A DNA stretch of 53,872 nt from Prevotella sp. (GTDB taxonomy: Bacteria > Bacteroidota > Bacteroidia > Bacteroidales > Bacteroidaceae), in NCBI GenBank assembly GCA_017645905.1, contig JAGCNO010000145.1:1-53872 (forward strand), written 5' to 3'. Position numbers and translations under genes: made by a program. Shown here one piece after another: positions 1-10,400 of the stretch (within the stretch, counting starts at the first letter, position 1; every line of letters begins with the position of its first letter). The notes under the pieces were generated by a model. That model was given only the letters and a program-made list of their open reading frames with translations, did not search any database and had not been told where the DNA came from.

Positions 1-165
1 ATCACTAAAAAGTGAATTGAACGGTTCGTTTCTAATACCCAACATATATACATATTAAATATATACATGCTGCTTCTTGTACTACTTCTTCTGTCTATGT
101 AAGCGTTTCAAAGAACTCTTTTCTGAGTGCTTTCCGAGGCGTCCCAGAGGTCGTTTCTCGTTTAG
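1..165 (-). other. Probable rRNA operon leader (16S expected beyond left edge)
   Basis: Minus-strand transcript region after the promoter at 172-203. It holds a boxA-like AGTTCTTTGAAA at about 106-117, followed by a purine-rich stretch containing TACATAGACAGAAG. No open reading frame with a credible start is present. A single TTGAACGG motif (17-24) resembles the core of the 22-bp repeats found elsewhere in the window. I infer an rRNA leader; the rRNA itself is not in the window, so this could instead be the leader of another highly expressed gene. Confidence 0.5.
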
Positions 166-171
166 CGGGTG

Positions 172-203
172 CAAAGGTACTGCTTTTTTCCAAACTATCA
201 AAA
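172..203 (-). promoter_or_regulatory. Strong Bacteroidota promoter, probably of an rRNA operon
   Basis: On the minus strand a -7 box TACCTTTG (172-179) follows a TTTTG -33 box (199-203) with exactly 19 bp between them, and A/T-rich sequence lies upstream like an UP element. It fires leftward. The following leader contains a boxA-like GTTCTTTGA and runs to the window edge with no gene start. Spacing and boxes are seen directly. That it drives rRNA is inference from this leader layout. Confidence 0.65.
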
Positions 204-304
204 TATTTTTCGAATATTTTTTCAAAAAATGCAATTATTTGGAAGTTCTTGATAATTGTCAATCCGGTTAGTCCTCTTTCCAGTGCTTCCACATTATTAT
301 ATAT

Positions 305-341
305 AAAGCGGATGCAGGTTTGTGATTCCTGCATCCGCTTT
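305..341. terminator. Strong hairpin, candidate terminator of the giant-protein operon
   Basis: A perfect 14-bp stem (AAAGCGGATGCAGG at 305-318, its complement at 328-341) with a 9-nt loop. It lies about 58 bp past the stop of the leftward companion gene at 399 and before the next leftward promoter. The minus-strand tail is A/U-rich (TTTATATA) rather than a clean U run, so termination is likely but not certain. Confidence 0.6.
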
Positions 342-398
342 GTGTGCTCATTTTCTTCTTCGTTGTTGACCTTTTAGTGCTGTTTTACTTACAACCTT

Positions 399-1427
399 CT
401 ATTTGATGATAGTTTTCTTGCCATTTATTACATAGATGCCCTTCCTTAAGTTTGTCGTTTCTATGCTGCGACCCAGTAGGTCAAACCATTTGCTAATTGA
501 CAATTTACTGTTTTCGATTTCCTTGATGCCAGAGGTCGTATTTTCGATGGGGAGCTTTGCACCTTGTGAGTCAGCTGGGAAGTCGGAGATATATGCACTA
601 TTGGCGGGAATGGTGGTGTCTGAGTAGAGCCAGAACCCTAACTCATTGGTCTCCTTTGAGTAGTCCAATGTAAGCACGCTGTTACTGGTAACTTCTGTAG
701 GCTCTGTTGTTCCCTGTAAGATGCTTCCCGATGTGTCTACATCGCCGTCAGCGACTCTTGATAGCCATTCGCATGTGATGGGTGAGGATTGAGAATTGTC
801 AGATTTGTATTCCAGCAGCACGGGGGTATTCTTGGGCAGTATATTCCCCGTGACCTCTTCTAACACCAGTTCACCGTCCTCAATGCCTATAACAATCCAT
901 ACGGTGACACCATCGGGTATCTCGGCATTGTAGGGCAGGCATGTGGTGGCCCATCCTTCTTCGAAGAAGGTGGTGACAACGGGTGACGGAAGATCAATGT
1001 AATAAGGTTGCCTGAGCGTTCCCAGTCGCTGGTCGACGACGTATGTGACGCCTTGGTCTACCTCGATGACCCTTCCGCCAGTGAACACCTTAAAGTGGAT
1101 GGGCTCGCCCCTCTTGTCGCCATAGATGAGCAGCGACATCATGTTGGCATAGGCTCCTTCGCTGGATTGGGGGCTGCTCTTGCCTCTTAGCTCACTGCCC
1201 ATATAGGCGGCCACGACGGCCTCCGGCCCGAGCACCTCGCCTCCGAGGCGCACATAGCCGGTGACGCTCATGGAATTCTGGAAGGGAGCGCTGTCCACCT
1301 CACCGAAGGGGTCGTCGCCCTGCGCCATAAGGCTGGTACTGCCAAGAATGAGGAAGATGCCTACCCCCAGCCCCTTCCGGATGGAGGGGCCGAGGGTCAG
1401 CTTTGATATTAGATTCTTGATGTTCAT
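399..1427 (-). CDS. Secreted T9SS cargo protein, companion of the giant surface protein
   Basis: 342 residues from ATG at 1427; a GTG two codons earlier overlaps the upstream stop, so the two genes are almost certainly co-transcribed. An N-terminal signal peptide ends near SLMAQ. The tail (LGRSIETTNLRKGIYVINGK) is a type A T9SS sorting domain, so export by the Gld/Por machinery encoded at 20635-26916 is expected. The part around residues 45-150 (AAYMGSELRGKSS, then MMSLLIYGDKRGE and FKVF) resembles a module at about residues 2770-2880 of the upstream giant protein (AAFINGQCRG, VTMTVYG, LEFKAYD). The function of that module is unknown to me. Two repeats are embedded in frame: a C/G-rich palindrome in the signal-peptide region (1361-1395) and a 35-bp segment (486-520) nearly identical to one inside the GH2 gene at 11986-12020. 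Confidence 0.85.
   Translation of the reverse strand: MNIKNLISKLTLGPSIRKGLGVGIFLILGSTSLMAQGDDPFGEVDSAPFQNSMSVTGYVRLGGEVLGPEAVVAAYMGSELRGKSSPQSSEGAYANMMSLLIYGDKRGEPIHFKVFTGGRVIEVDQGVTYVVDQRLGTLRQPYYIDLPSPVVTTFFEEGWATTCLPYNAEIPDGVTVWIVIGIEDGELVLEEVTGNILPKNTPVLLEYKSDNSQSSPITCEWLSRVADGDVDTSGSILQGTTEPTEVTSNSVLTLDYSKETNELGFWLYSDTTIPANSAYISDFPADSQGAKLPIENTTSGIKEIENSKLSISKWFDLLGRSIETTNLRKGIYVINGKKTIIK
486..520. repeat. 35-bp repeat copy inside the T9SS cargo gene
   Basis: Same element as at 11986-12020, with two mismatches in 35 positions. It encodes NSKLSISKW just before the C-terminal sorting domain. Related AAATCGTAAA-type tracts occur between genes at 23199-23236, 34404-34461 and 47921-47953. 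Confidence 0.85.
1361..1395. repeat. C-rich/G-rich palindrome in the T9SS cargo signal-peptide codons
   Basis: CCCCAGCCCCTTCC then GGATGGAGGGGC, with imperfect pairing. It encodes GPSIRKGLGVG at the entry to the hydrophobic core of the signal peptide. Confidence 0.6.
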
Positions 1428-1429
1428 AG

Positions 1430-4400
1430 TCACTTCACTTTCTTTTGTCCGTTAACAATATAGACACCCTTGCGCAGTTTCTTACCTTCTGCGTTGATGT
1501 AGTTGAGCTTGCGGCCCTGCAGGTCGTAGATCTGCTCTGCCGATTGTGAATCATTTGCTACATACCCGATGGCGGTGGCGGTGCCGAGGTCAATGACGAA
1601 CGGTGCGCGTGGCGTGCCGATGACGGCGTCTGTCTCATAGTTGATTGACTGACCGTTGACCATTAAGTATTGACCATCAATGGCAACGCGGAAGGTGAGT
1701 GAGCATGGGTCGTCGCCCGGGATGGTGATGTAGACCATTCCACGGTCGTCGGTGACGACGGCCTCACGGCACTCCTCTTCGGCGAAGACACCCAGGTCGG
1801 CATTGGCGACGGGCAAGCCTTCGGCCACGATTTGTGCGATAAGCACCATGTTGGCAGGATACTGGTGGTAGTCTACGGGCGTGAAGATTGAAGGATGTGC
1901 TTCCTCATCATCGTGACGTTCAACTCTATTGGCAGCCCTTGACGCTGTGGTGGCCGCTGAAGGATAGGTGAACGGGCGAGCCGTCTTGGCCTGAATCTTG
2001 TATCCCTGTCCTGGTGTCAGCTGCTTCAGCGAGCCGCTCCATTCGTAGTTGTCGTAGTAGGCTACGGCATGTTGGCTCTTGATAATCTCATCGGTCTGCG
2101 GCTGCATGTCGGACAGTCCATATTCGAGACTCATCACTGATAGTCCGTTGAAAGCTACCCAGCTCCATCCGTCCTCCAGACTGATGGGCTCATCTGAGGG
2201 TTTCACCCGGTGTCCGGTGACGCTCAGTGTTAGGGCCTCGTTGGTCTGCACAGCATACATCTCGCGGTTGTTCATTTTGTCAATGGTGCTGAACCAGCCA
2301 TTGCTGCCCATCTCGGCAGTAGCCTTTTTGCTCTTCACGTATTCCACCTTGCCGCCGGCCTTGGCGAAGACGTTGTCGACGGTGAAGCTTTCGGGCTTCA
2401 CACCGAGCGACATCCAGTTCCAGCCATTGCCCAGTTCAATGTTCTGCTCTATCTCGTCGGTAGCCGAGAGACGTGCAGGTGTGCCGTAGCGGCCTATCAG
2501 ATTGTTCTCCTCGTAGGTGATGAATGTCGGTTCCGTCTCGCCGTAGAGGAAGGCTTTCACCACTGGATAGATGATGCCTGTCGATGCGTCGTAAGCTTTG
2601 AACTCCAGCGTGTCGGTTTCACTGCTCATGCCATAGACGGTCATAGTTACCATATATCCGTCGTAACGCTGCTTGTATTCGGGCTGTGCCACGCCACGGC
2701 ATTGGCCATTGATGAAGGCAGCCACTATGTCGTCCTCGTCCTCGCTCATCGTGCCGAGGAAGTCAAGGCTTGCCATGATGCTCATCGAACCCTCGTAGTC
2801 GCCTGGATTCACGCTCCACAGCGGCTTGTCGCCGGTGACGCGTACGCTGATGGTGAGCGGTGTATAAATGCCGTCGTTGCCCTTCAGGTAGACAGTCTCC
2901 TCGTACTTGCCGATGGGCGTTGCGGGGCTGACGGTGAACGTCACCTGGGTCTCGTTCCTCGGGTTCGTCGTACCGTACTCGCTGCTGGCCTGCAGCCACG
3001 ATGGCATACCCTCAAGCGTCCACATCTGCTGCTTGCCACCCTTGTTCACGATGGTAGCGGTGACAGTGCCCGATGTTTCCACGGGCTGCTCGATGCTCAG
3101 GGCGTCGTCGGCCCATACCAACTCCTTCTGGTTGACGAAGGCCGACCAGATGGCGGGTTCTGAGTAGTTGCCGTTGACATCGCGTACGGAGCGGACGGTA
3201 AAGTTGATCGTTGTGCCGTCGATGGTGGCGGGATTCTCATCGAGCTCAATCACTATCTTGTTGTCAGAGGCTACGTAGGTGTAGCTGACATTGGTCTCCG
3301 TGGGCTTCGTGCGCATGGCAGGAGCCTCGTCCGAATAGTTGAGCGTTTGAGGAGTAAAGGAGTCGGGAGCGAGTCGCTCTGCCATGTGGGTGCTATCGCG
3401 TGTGACCAGGTCGATGTCGTAACCCTCGGTAACCACCTGGTTGCCACTGTCAAGCTTCTTGGTCTCGAACGGATAGTAGGCCACCAGACCGGCCTCCTTG
3501 CCTGTCAGTCGCACCTTGCGGTCGTTGCTGAGCTTGTCGGCGTTGAGAGTGGCATCCCAAACACGCACCTCGTCAAGTTGTCCCTTGAACGGACGCTCGT
3601 AGTGCAGGGTGCCTACAGCGTTGGTTGAATCTGCGTACTCTGCGCTGCGGCGCATGCCGAGATACATGTAGTTCGTGGCAATGTGACCCACGTTGGAAGC
3701 ATTGGTTGTCAGCACGCGATTTCCGTCTACGTATACGGCGGCGGCGCCCTGACGCAGCACGTTCAGTGCCACATGGTGCCAGGCGTTGTCGGTCAGCACG
3801 GGGCTGGTGGTCTGCATAGTACTCTCACCATCGTAGATGCCGGCTCCCTTGGTTGCTAACTGCAGCTGACCATTGGCGTCCAGATAGAGTCCCACCTGTC
3901 CGGCCTGCAGCAGCTGTGCCTCACCTTTCTGCTTGTCACCGCGCATCCACAGCTCTACGGCGTAGTCGTCTTCGAGGCTGTAGGGCGAGTCGGCTGTCAG
4001 TAGCCTGATGTAGTCGTTGCCGCTGAAGCTGACGCTCTTGTTGACGTTGTTCATGTACCATGTCTCGTCGCTCATTGTCATGTGGCGGCTGCGTGAGTAG
4101 TCGCGGATGGTCTTGCCCTCGCCCTCGTTCATCTTCCAGTAGCCGATGAGGTGGCGCGTTGACGGGTTCTTTGTCTTCGTGCGGTTCAGCAAGGCTGTGG
4201 TCATGTCGTGTGCCTCGTCCCAAAGTAGCAGCTCGTGGATGGCACCCTTTGCCTGCTGACCTACTGCGAGCGGTCCGTTGCCGTCGTAGGGAGCCACGGC
4301 CTTTCCGCTGAAGAGGCTGATTTCGTCATCGGCGGTGGCTGCGGCAGCACTCAGGTTGCCGCCATTGGTACCTGCCTGATAGTTAAGCGTCAGGAATACC

Positions 4401-7400
4401 CACTCGTTACGCGGAACTGTATTCTTCGAGATACAGGTGTCTCCGGCGATGGCAACCACCAGATGGCCGCTGGCGTCTGTGCCCACGGTCAGCTTGTTCG
4501 AGGCTGTACCGTGGCTCAGGATAGTTCCTGCGCTGCTCAGGTTCACCCAGGTGTCGATGCTGAAGTCCTTGCCAGCCAGTGTGATGTTGGCCTCGGTCTG
4601 TGCCGTCGTCTCAGTGTCCTGCATCGAGAGTGCCGTCTCGTGTTCAATCTTCGAGCCGTTGAGCACGCCCGTGATTACAAAGTTCTTCTCCTGTGTGAGC
4701 TCGCCGTTGAGGATGGTCTCGTTGAAGGTCACACTCAGCTCGTCGCCGATGTCGAGGATGCCGTCGGTAGGCTCGGGCTGTCCCATTGGCGTGGGCTTCT
4801 TCATATCCTTTATAAGAGCCAGCTCGTCGCTGTACTTATAGACCTCACCAAGGCCGTAAGTGGCGGCTGAGACTACTCGGAACAGGTAGTTGCCGTCGGG
4901 GAACGACTCCATAGGCTGTGTGTAGCTGATGTTAGCGCCAGTGGTTGGCAGGTACTCGTTGTTCTTGGTCTTGTCTTTCTCGTTGAGCACATACTCCTTC
5001 AGCAGTGTCCAGTCAGTGGTGCCGGGCTCCTTGTACTGCAGACGGAAGGCCTTCAGGTTGTGGTAGTTTCGGTCGAAGCCCGAGAAGGTCAGCGTCAGGT
5101 CGCTGCCCGTCTGCGTGTTCATCGTCGTGTTCGACAGGCGCAGGGCCACGTCGGATGACGAGGGTACGAAGTAGGCCTTGATGAACACGGTGTCGGCAAT
5201 GTCCTCGGGCTGCGACTCCGAAGCGAAGACGATGCCGATGCCGCGGTCGAAGAGGTCATGATTGGGCTCATTGTTGCCGGTGTAGTCGAGGATGCTTGTG
5301 TCACCCTGCCGCAGTTGCAGTGTCTTGGTCAGCGTTTGGTTGCCGGGCACCTTGATGAGACGCCCCTCGCCAGACAGTGCCTTGCCGTCGATAGTGAGTA
5401 TTGCACTGTAGGGGTTCGTGTCATCAAGCATGAATAGCTGATAGGCCACGTCCTCGCCAATCTCCGATGCGTTCGACAAGCGCAGCGTGTAGTTGGCGGC
5501 ATTTCCCGTAGGGATGTCGCTGACGATAGGCACATCAACGTCAATCTGCGGTACCTCAATCTGCATGGTGGCTTCCATGATGGTGGTTCCGGGCTCGTAG
5601 TACTTCGTCACCACCTTGCCCTCATACGGGTTACTGGTCTGTCCGCCACGTGTACGGAAAATGGGGCCGAAGGCTCCATAGCGGTACACATCGACTGAGA
5701 TGGCGTCGCTTCCTTCCTCGGCCAGCGTGTAGCTGAACGAGGTAGTATAGGCATTGACAGTGTCCTTTGCCTCATGGCGTCCGCCGTTGACAGTCACCTC
5801 AAGGTCCCAGTCGACGCCCGTCTTATTCCATTCAAAGCCAAGACGGTTACCGACGAGCAGTCCGGCATTTACGCTCCATTCCCACGACGAGGTGTTCGTA
5901 GAGTCCTTCTCCCAGGTGTAGGTGCGACTTGCACCGCCGTCGAACGAGTAGTTCACGTACTCCATGTCCTTGTCTTCCTTCTCGCGCTTTTCAAAGGCCT
6001 TCACCTTCTCCTCTTCGTTGAAGGCGAGGTACTTCTTCCAACCCCGGATCTGGTTGTTGATCCAGCGCACGCTGTCGGTGGTGGCTATGTCTTCCTTCAA
6101 GGCCCATGTCATAGCCAGAACCTCATCGTTCTTTTCCTTGATAGAGTCGGGCATCAGCTCCAGGCCGTCAGGCAGTATGATGGTGTAAGTGCCGTCCTCG
6201 CCAAAATGCTCGTCCTCGGGTGTCAGCGTTGTGTAGTAGAGGTTACCGGCGTCGCGGCCCAGATTATGTACACCGACACCTTTCACTGGATTATACTGGT
6301 CTATTTCGGCCTGCGTCTTGGTCTTCAGCAGGTTCTCACGCATCATCTCGAAGTTGGGCAGCAGTGTGTTCTCAATGTAGCTTTGTGAGTAGCTGAAGGT
6401 GGTACCGAAGTTCATGCCCGTGGAGATGACGTTACGCAACCCCACCTCGTAGCCGCCGTCGACAGGCATGAAACCTATGTGGCGGGCATTGCCGAAGATG
6501 ATGTTGGTGGCCTGACCGACGAACACGTCACCGTCGGCCCCCACAAAGTCAGGCTCGCCACTGGTGGCCACGGTCTCTTCGATGGAGATGGCGGTCTCAA
6601 TGGTCTCGCCCTTCTCGCCCTCGTTCTCCTCAGTGACATGAGTGGTGAGGTCGTCCTTGTCCTCTATTTTGCATGAAGAAGCTACAAGTGTGGTATTGGC
6701 AACAGTTACCGTACCTGTACCAGTAATGAATTCTTCAGTATGTCCCAAGTGGCTGGTGAAACCACTCTCGAAACTGTCCGACCATGTGTCGTTTTCAAGT
6801 TTTGTCATCGAGTAGGAGGTTCCTGTAGTCCATTCGGCTGATGAACCCGTTCCTGGCGGGTCGCGCAGAATCATGACCAGTTTGTCGGGGCCGCTGGTGA
6901 CAAAGTTATTACCCGAGGAAAGGTCGCCCAGGATGATACCCTCCATGCCGTTGCCGTCCCACAGGTACTGTTTGCCGTTGATGTCGTAGCTCATAGAGAT
7001 GGTGCGGGTGTAGGGCGATGCCACGTTGGGCAGACCTGCATGCCACTCGTAGACGGCCTGGCCGAGGCTGTCGAGCACCAGTTGATTGCTTTCCAAGTCT
7101 TTCACCTGTCCTTCCTGGGCATTGTATGTCTCTCCATCGACTTCCACCTCACCCGTTACTAACCAAACGGTCTGGTCGGCTGACAAGGCGTTGTCGATGG
7201 TCACCACCACGTCGGCCAAGGGCACACGGGAGACGACGGGATTGGTGGCGCTTGCGTCGTAGTTCTCATACAGTTCGTAGCCTTCTATGAAGAAGGAATA
7301 CGGGTTGTCCTGCATGAACAGCGGGGCCTTGTGGCCGGTGACACCGTAGTTGTAGGTGACGGTGCTGCCATCAGTGCTGTAGATGTCGTCGATGACGACG

Positions 7401-10400
7401 TCGCCCTCGGGAACCTTCATCTTATACGACTTGATGCCGAAGGAACCGTCTTTGCGACCGTCCTGAATGACGGTGAAGGTAGGTTTAGGATTGTGATAGA
7501 TATGGTTTAGAAGGGCATTGCAGGTGTAGGTTTCCTCTGTGTCGTCTTCGTGTTTCAGTGTATCGCTTATTTCGGTTAGAGGGTTGCTCAGGTCTACGGT
7601 GGGCAGCTCGCCGAAGTCGACGTCGACATTGCTCAGCACCGACATGCTGCTTATCTTGTACTGCAGCGGTGGCACCATGGCCGAGAACTCGCCCGTCACG
7701 GGGTCGGTGTCGATGTAGATATTCCGGCAGTCGTCATCGCCGGCACCACGCCACGACGTGCTGTTGATGACCGGTGTGCTGGATGCCACATGCACGGTAT
7801 CCGTGTTCGTGTCGTAGCGGAAGCTGGTCTCGGTTACCACTTTTATGGCGTTCAGGCGCGGTACGGTGTTCAGCGGAGTGAGTACTATCTGGGTGACACC
7901 GATGTTGTTCTCGCTCAGGCCGAACCCCACAGGCTTCTTACCCTCGATGTCTCCACCGACGACGCGGCCGGCAAAGTTGACCAGCGTGACGTCTTGGAAC
8001 TCCAGACCCTTCAACTCATCTTTGAAGAGGGCACAAGTGTCGGTCTTGAATGGGTCGGCGGGATAGCGCCCCTTGTTGGCAAACACATGGCCGCTCTTTG
8101 CTACCGAAATGTAGTGGTCGCCGATGGGCACGCTGATGGTGTAGGAGCCGTCTTCGGCTGAAGCGATTAGCTCGCCGCCACGGGTACAGGCAACGCCGTC
8201 GACGTAGAAGTTGACACCCTCGACGGGATAGTCCGTGCCGGCGTAGAACACCTTGCCACTGACAGGGAAGGAGCTGATATCGCTGAAATCGACGCCGTTG
8301 TGTACGAGCGACGATGAACTGACAAAGCGCGACTGCGAGGATGGCGAGAACACATGGGTGCCCTTCTTAGGTACGACACTGTAGGCCGTTCCCTCTCCCG
8401 AGTAGGGCACGCCGCGCACGGTGTAGTTACCGTTCTCGTCAGTATAGTTCATCAGGCTCAGCTGGTCCTCGCTCGGCAGGTTCTCTGTCGCGATGGCGGG
8501 TACGCTGCCTGCTGAGGCGTGGCGCCCGTTGGGAATGCCGTTGGTCTTCGAAAAGTCGTAAGCGACGGTCTGCGAAGCGATACCCTCGTCCATGGGGTAG
8601 TAGATGGCCAGCCCGTCTTCGGTGCCTGCCAGCGGATGGTTGTAGTTGCGCTCAATCTCCTTGTCGGTCAGAGCCTTGGTGAAGAAGCGTACCTCGTCGA
8701 GGAAGCCGCGGAAGTTGGCATTGGCGTTCATCCCTGCCGTATTGCCGATGGCCACACTCTTTCCCCTGTTGTCCCATTTGTATTGCGCGAACAACTTGTC
8801 CGTTTGCTTCGTGCCGTCGGCCTTTGTCACCACAATCATTATACTGTCGATATCATGCTTGTAGACAAGACTGATATGGCTCCATTGGTTGCCGGGTATG
8901 TAAATGTTTGACTCAATGTAGTTCTGTAGCCAGGGCACAATCCGGAATGACTTAGTCGCGGTGTTTGTCTTAAGATAGAGGCTTAAGTTGTACTCGGTGT
9001 CAAAGACGCAGTATCGTGTGTTGTTGGCAGCCATCTCCTCATAAACAGGATAGACATACATCTGCATGGAGAAGTCGCCGCTGTAGAGCTGCTTGATTTC
9101 AGTAGTGTCCGACTGATAGTTTAGTCCGGTGTAACGGCTGCCCTTGAAACGCAGCGAGTGCATGCCGCCCGACTGGCTGACCTCGCCGTCGCCGTTTTGC
9201 TTCTTCAGCACTACCTTGGCACCCTCGACGCCGGCGCCTGTGCCGTAGGTGATGCGTCCGCTCACCACGCCCGACGAGAAGGTGAAGCCGTCGGTTAACA
9301 TAGAACTGGAAATAGTCTGTTTGCCCGTGTTGGCGTTGGTGACTACGATGGCTATCTTGTACTGATTGTAGTTTCCAGCCTGTACAGATTCGTCGTTGTA
9401 GCTATAGTTAGTGGCTTTGCCCGAAAAGTTTTCGAGCCACTGCCAGGCATTCTCGTCCGTGGAGCCTAACGGACGGCGGTAGAGCGAGAACTCTGTATCG
9501 TCGATGCCTATCTGCCGAACCGTCCACGACAGCTTCACCACGTTACTGTAGGTGCCGCGTGTGGCCGTGAATGCCGTAATTTCCGACCCGCCGAGTGTCA
9601 CTGGGTTAAAGTCGCTGTCTTGGGTTGTAATGGTTGTCCCAAGCAGGCTGATGGACAGACGGTAGCTGTAGGAGTGGTTGGCGCGCAGGCCATCGTTGTC
9701 AGTATATGTTCCATCCTCAGTGTCAGGACTGGTGATGTCGATGGTGGTAACTTTTTCCCATGCCGGCACGTCGGCACTGTTGTCGCGGCGCTCCAGCGTC
9801 AGGGTGTATTTCTTCGAGCTGGAGGCATCGATGATGCTTGGGTGCGACCACGTCAGCTTGATGGCATTGTCGCCCTCGAGCACGCCCTTGAAGTTCGAGA
9901 TGCTCCAGTCGCGTACGACCGTTGTATCCTTCGACACGCTCAGCGAGCTGATGGCGGCTGTTCCCGTAGGCGTGCTCTTGGGCACGAAGGCCACCTTGTA
10001 GGTGTACTTTGTGTCGTAGGCCGGGGCGGGAACGGTGTAGGACAGCTTGTCGTAGCTCCAGCCTGACTCTATCAGGTCGTTCCCCCGATAGATGCTCCAG
10101 CTGCCTTCCTTGCAGCGGCCGGTGTCTTCCTTTTTCCATGTCAGTGTTACCGACTTCGTCCACTGGTCGGGTGCAGATTCTAGATCATGGGGATAGGCAA
10201 AGCCCTGAACGCTCACATCGTACCATTTATAGAAATAAGTGGTGAAGCCGTTGTCTGAGGCCGATATAGCATACTGGATAGAGGTGCTCGAACCGTCCTT
10301 CTCGTGGGCATCCGCGCGTGTGTGCTTTCCCGTCAGTCCGGAGAACGAAGTAGTGTTCTTGTCCTTCGACTGCATGCCCTCCAAGCTGTTCGGATTCTTG

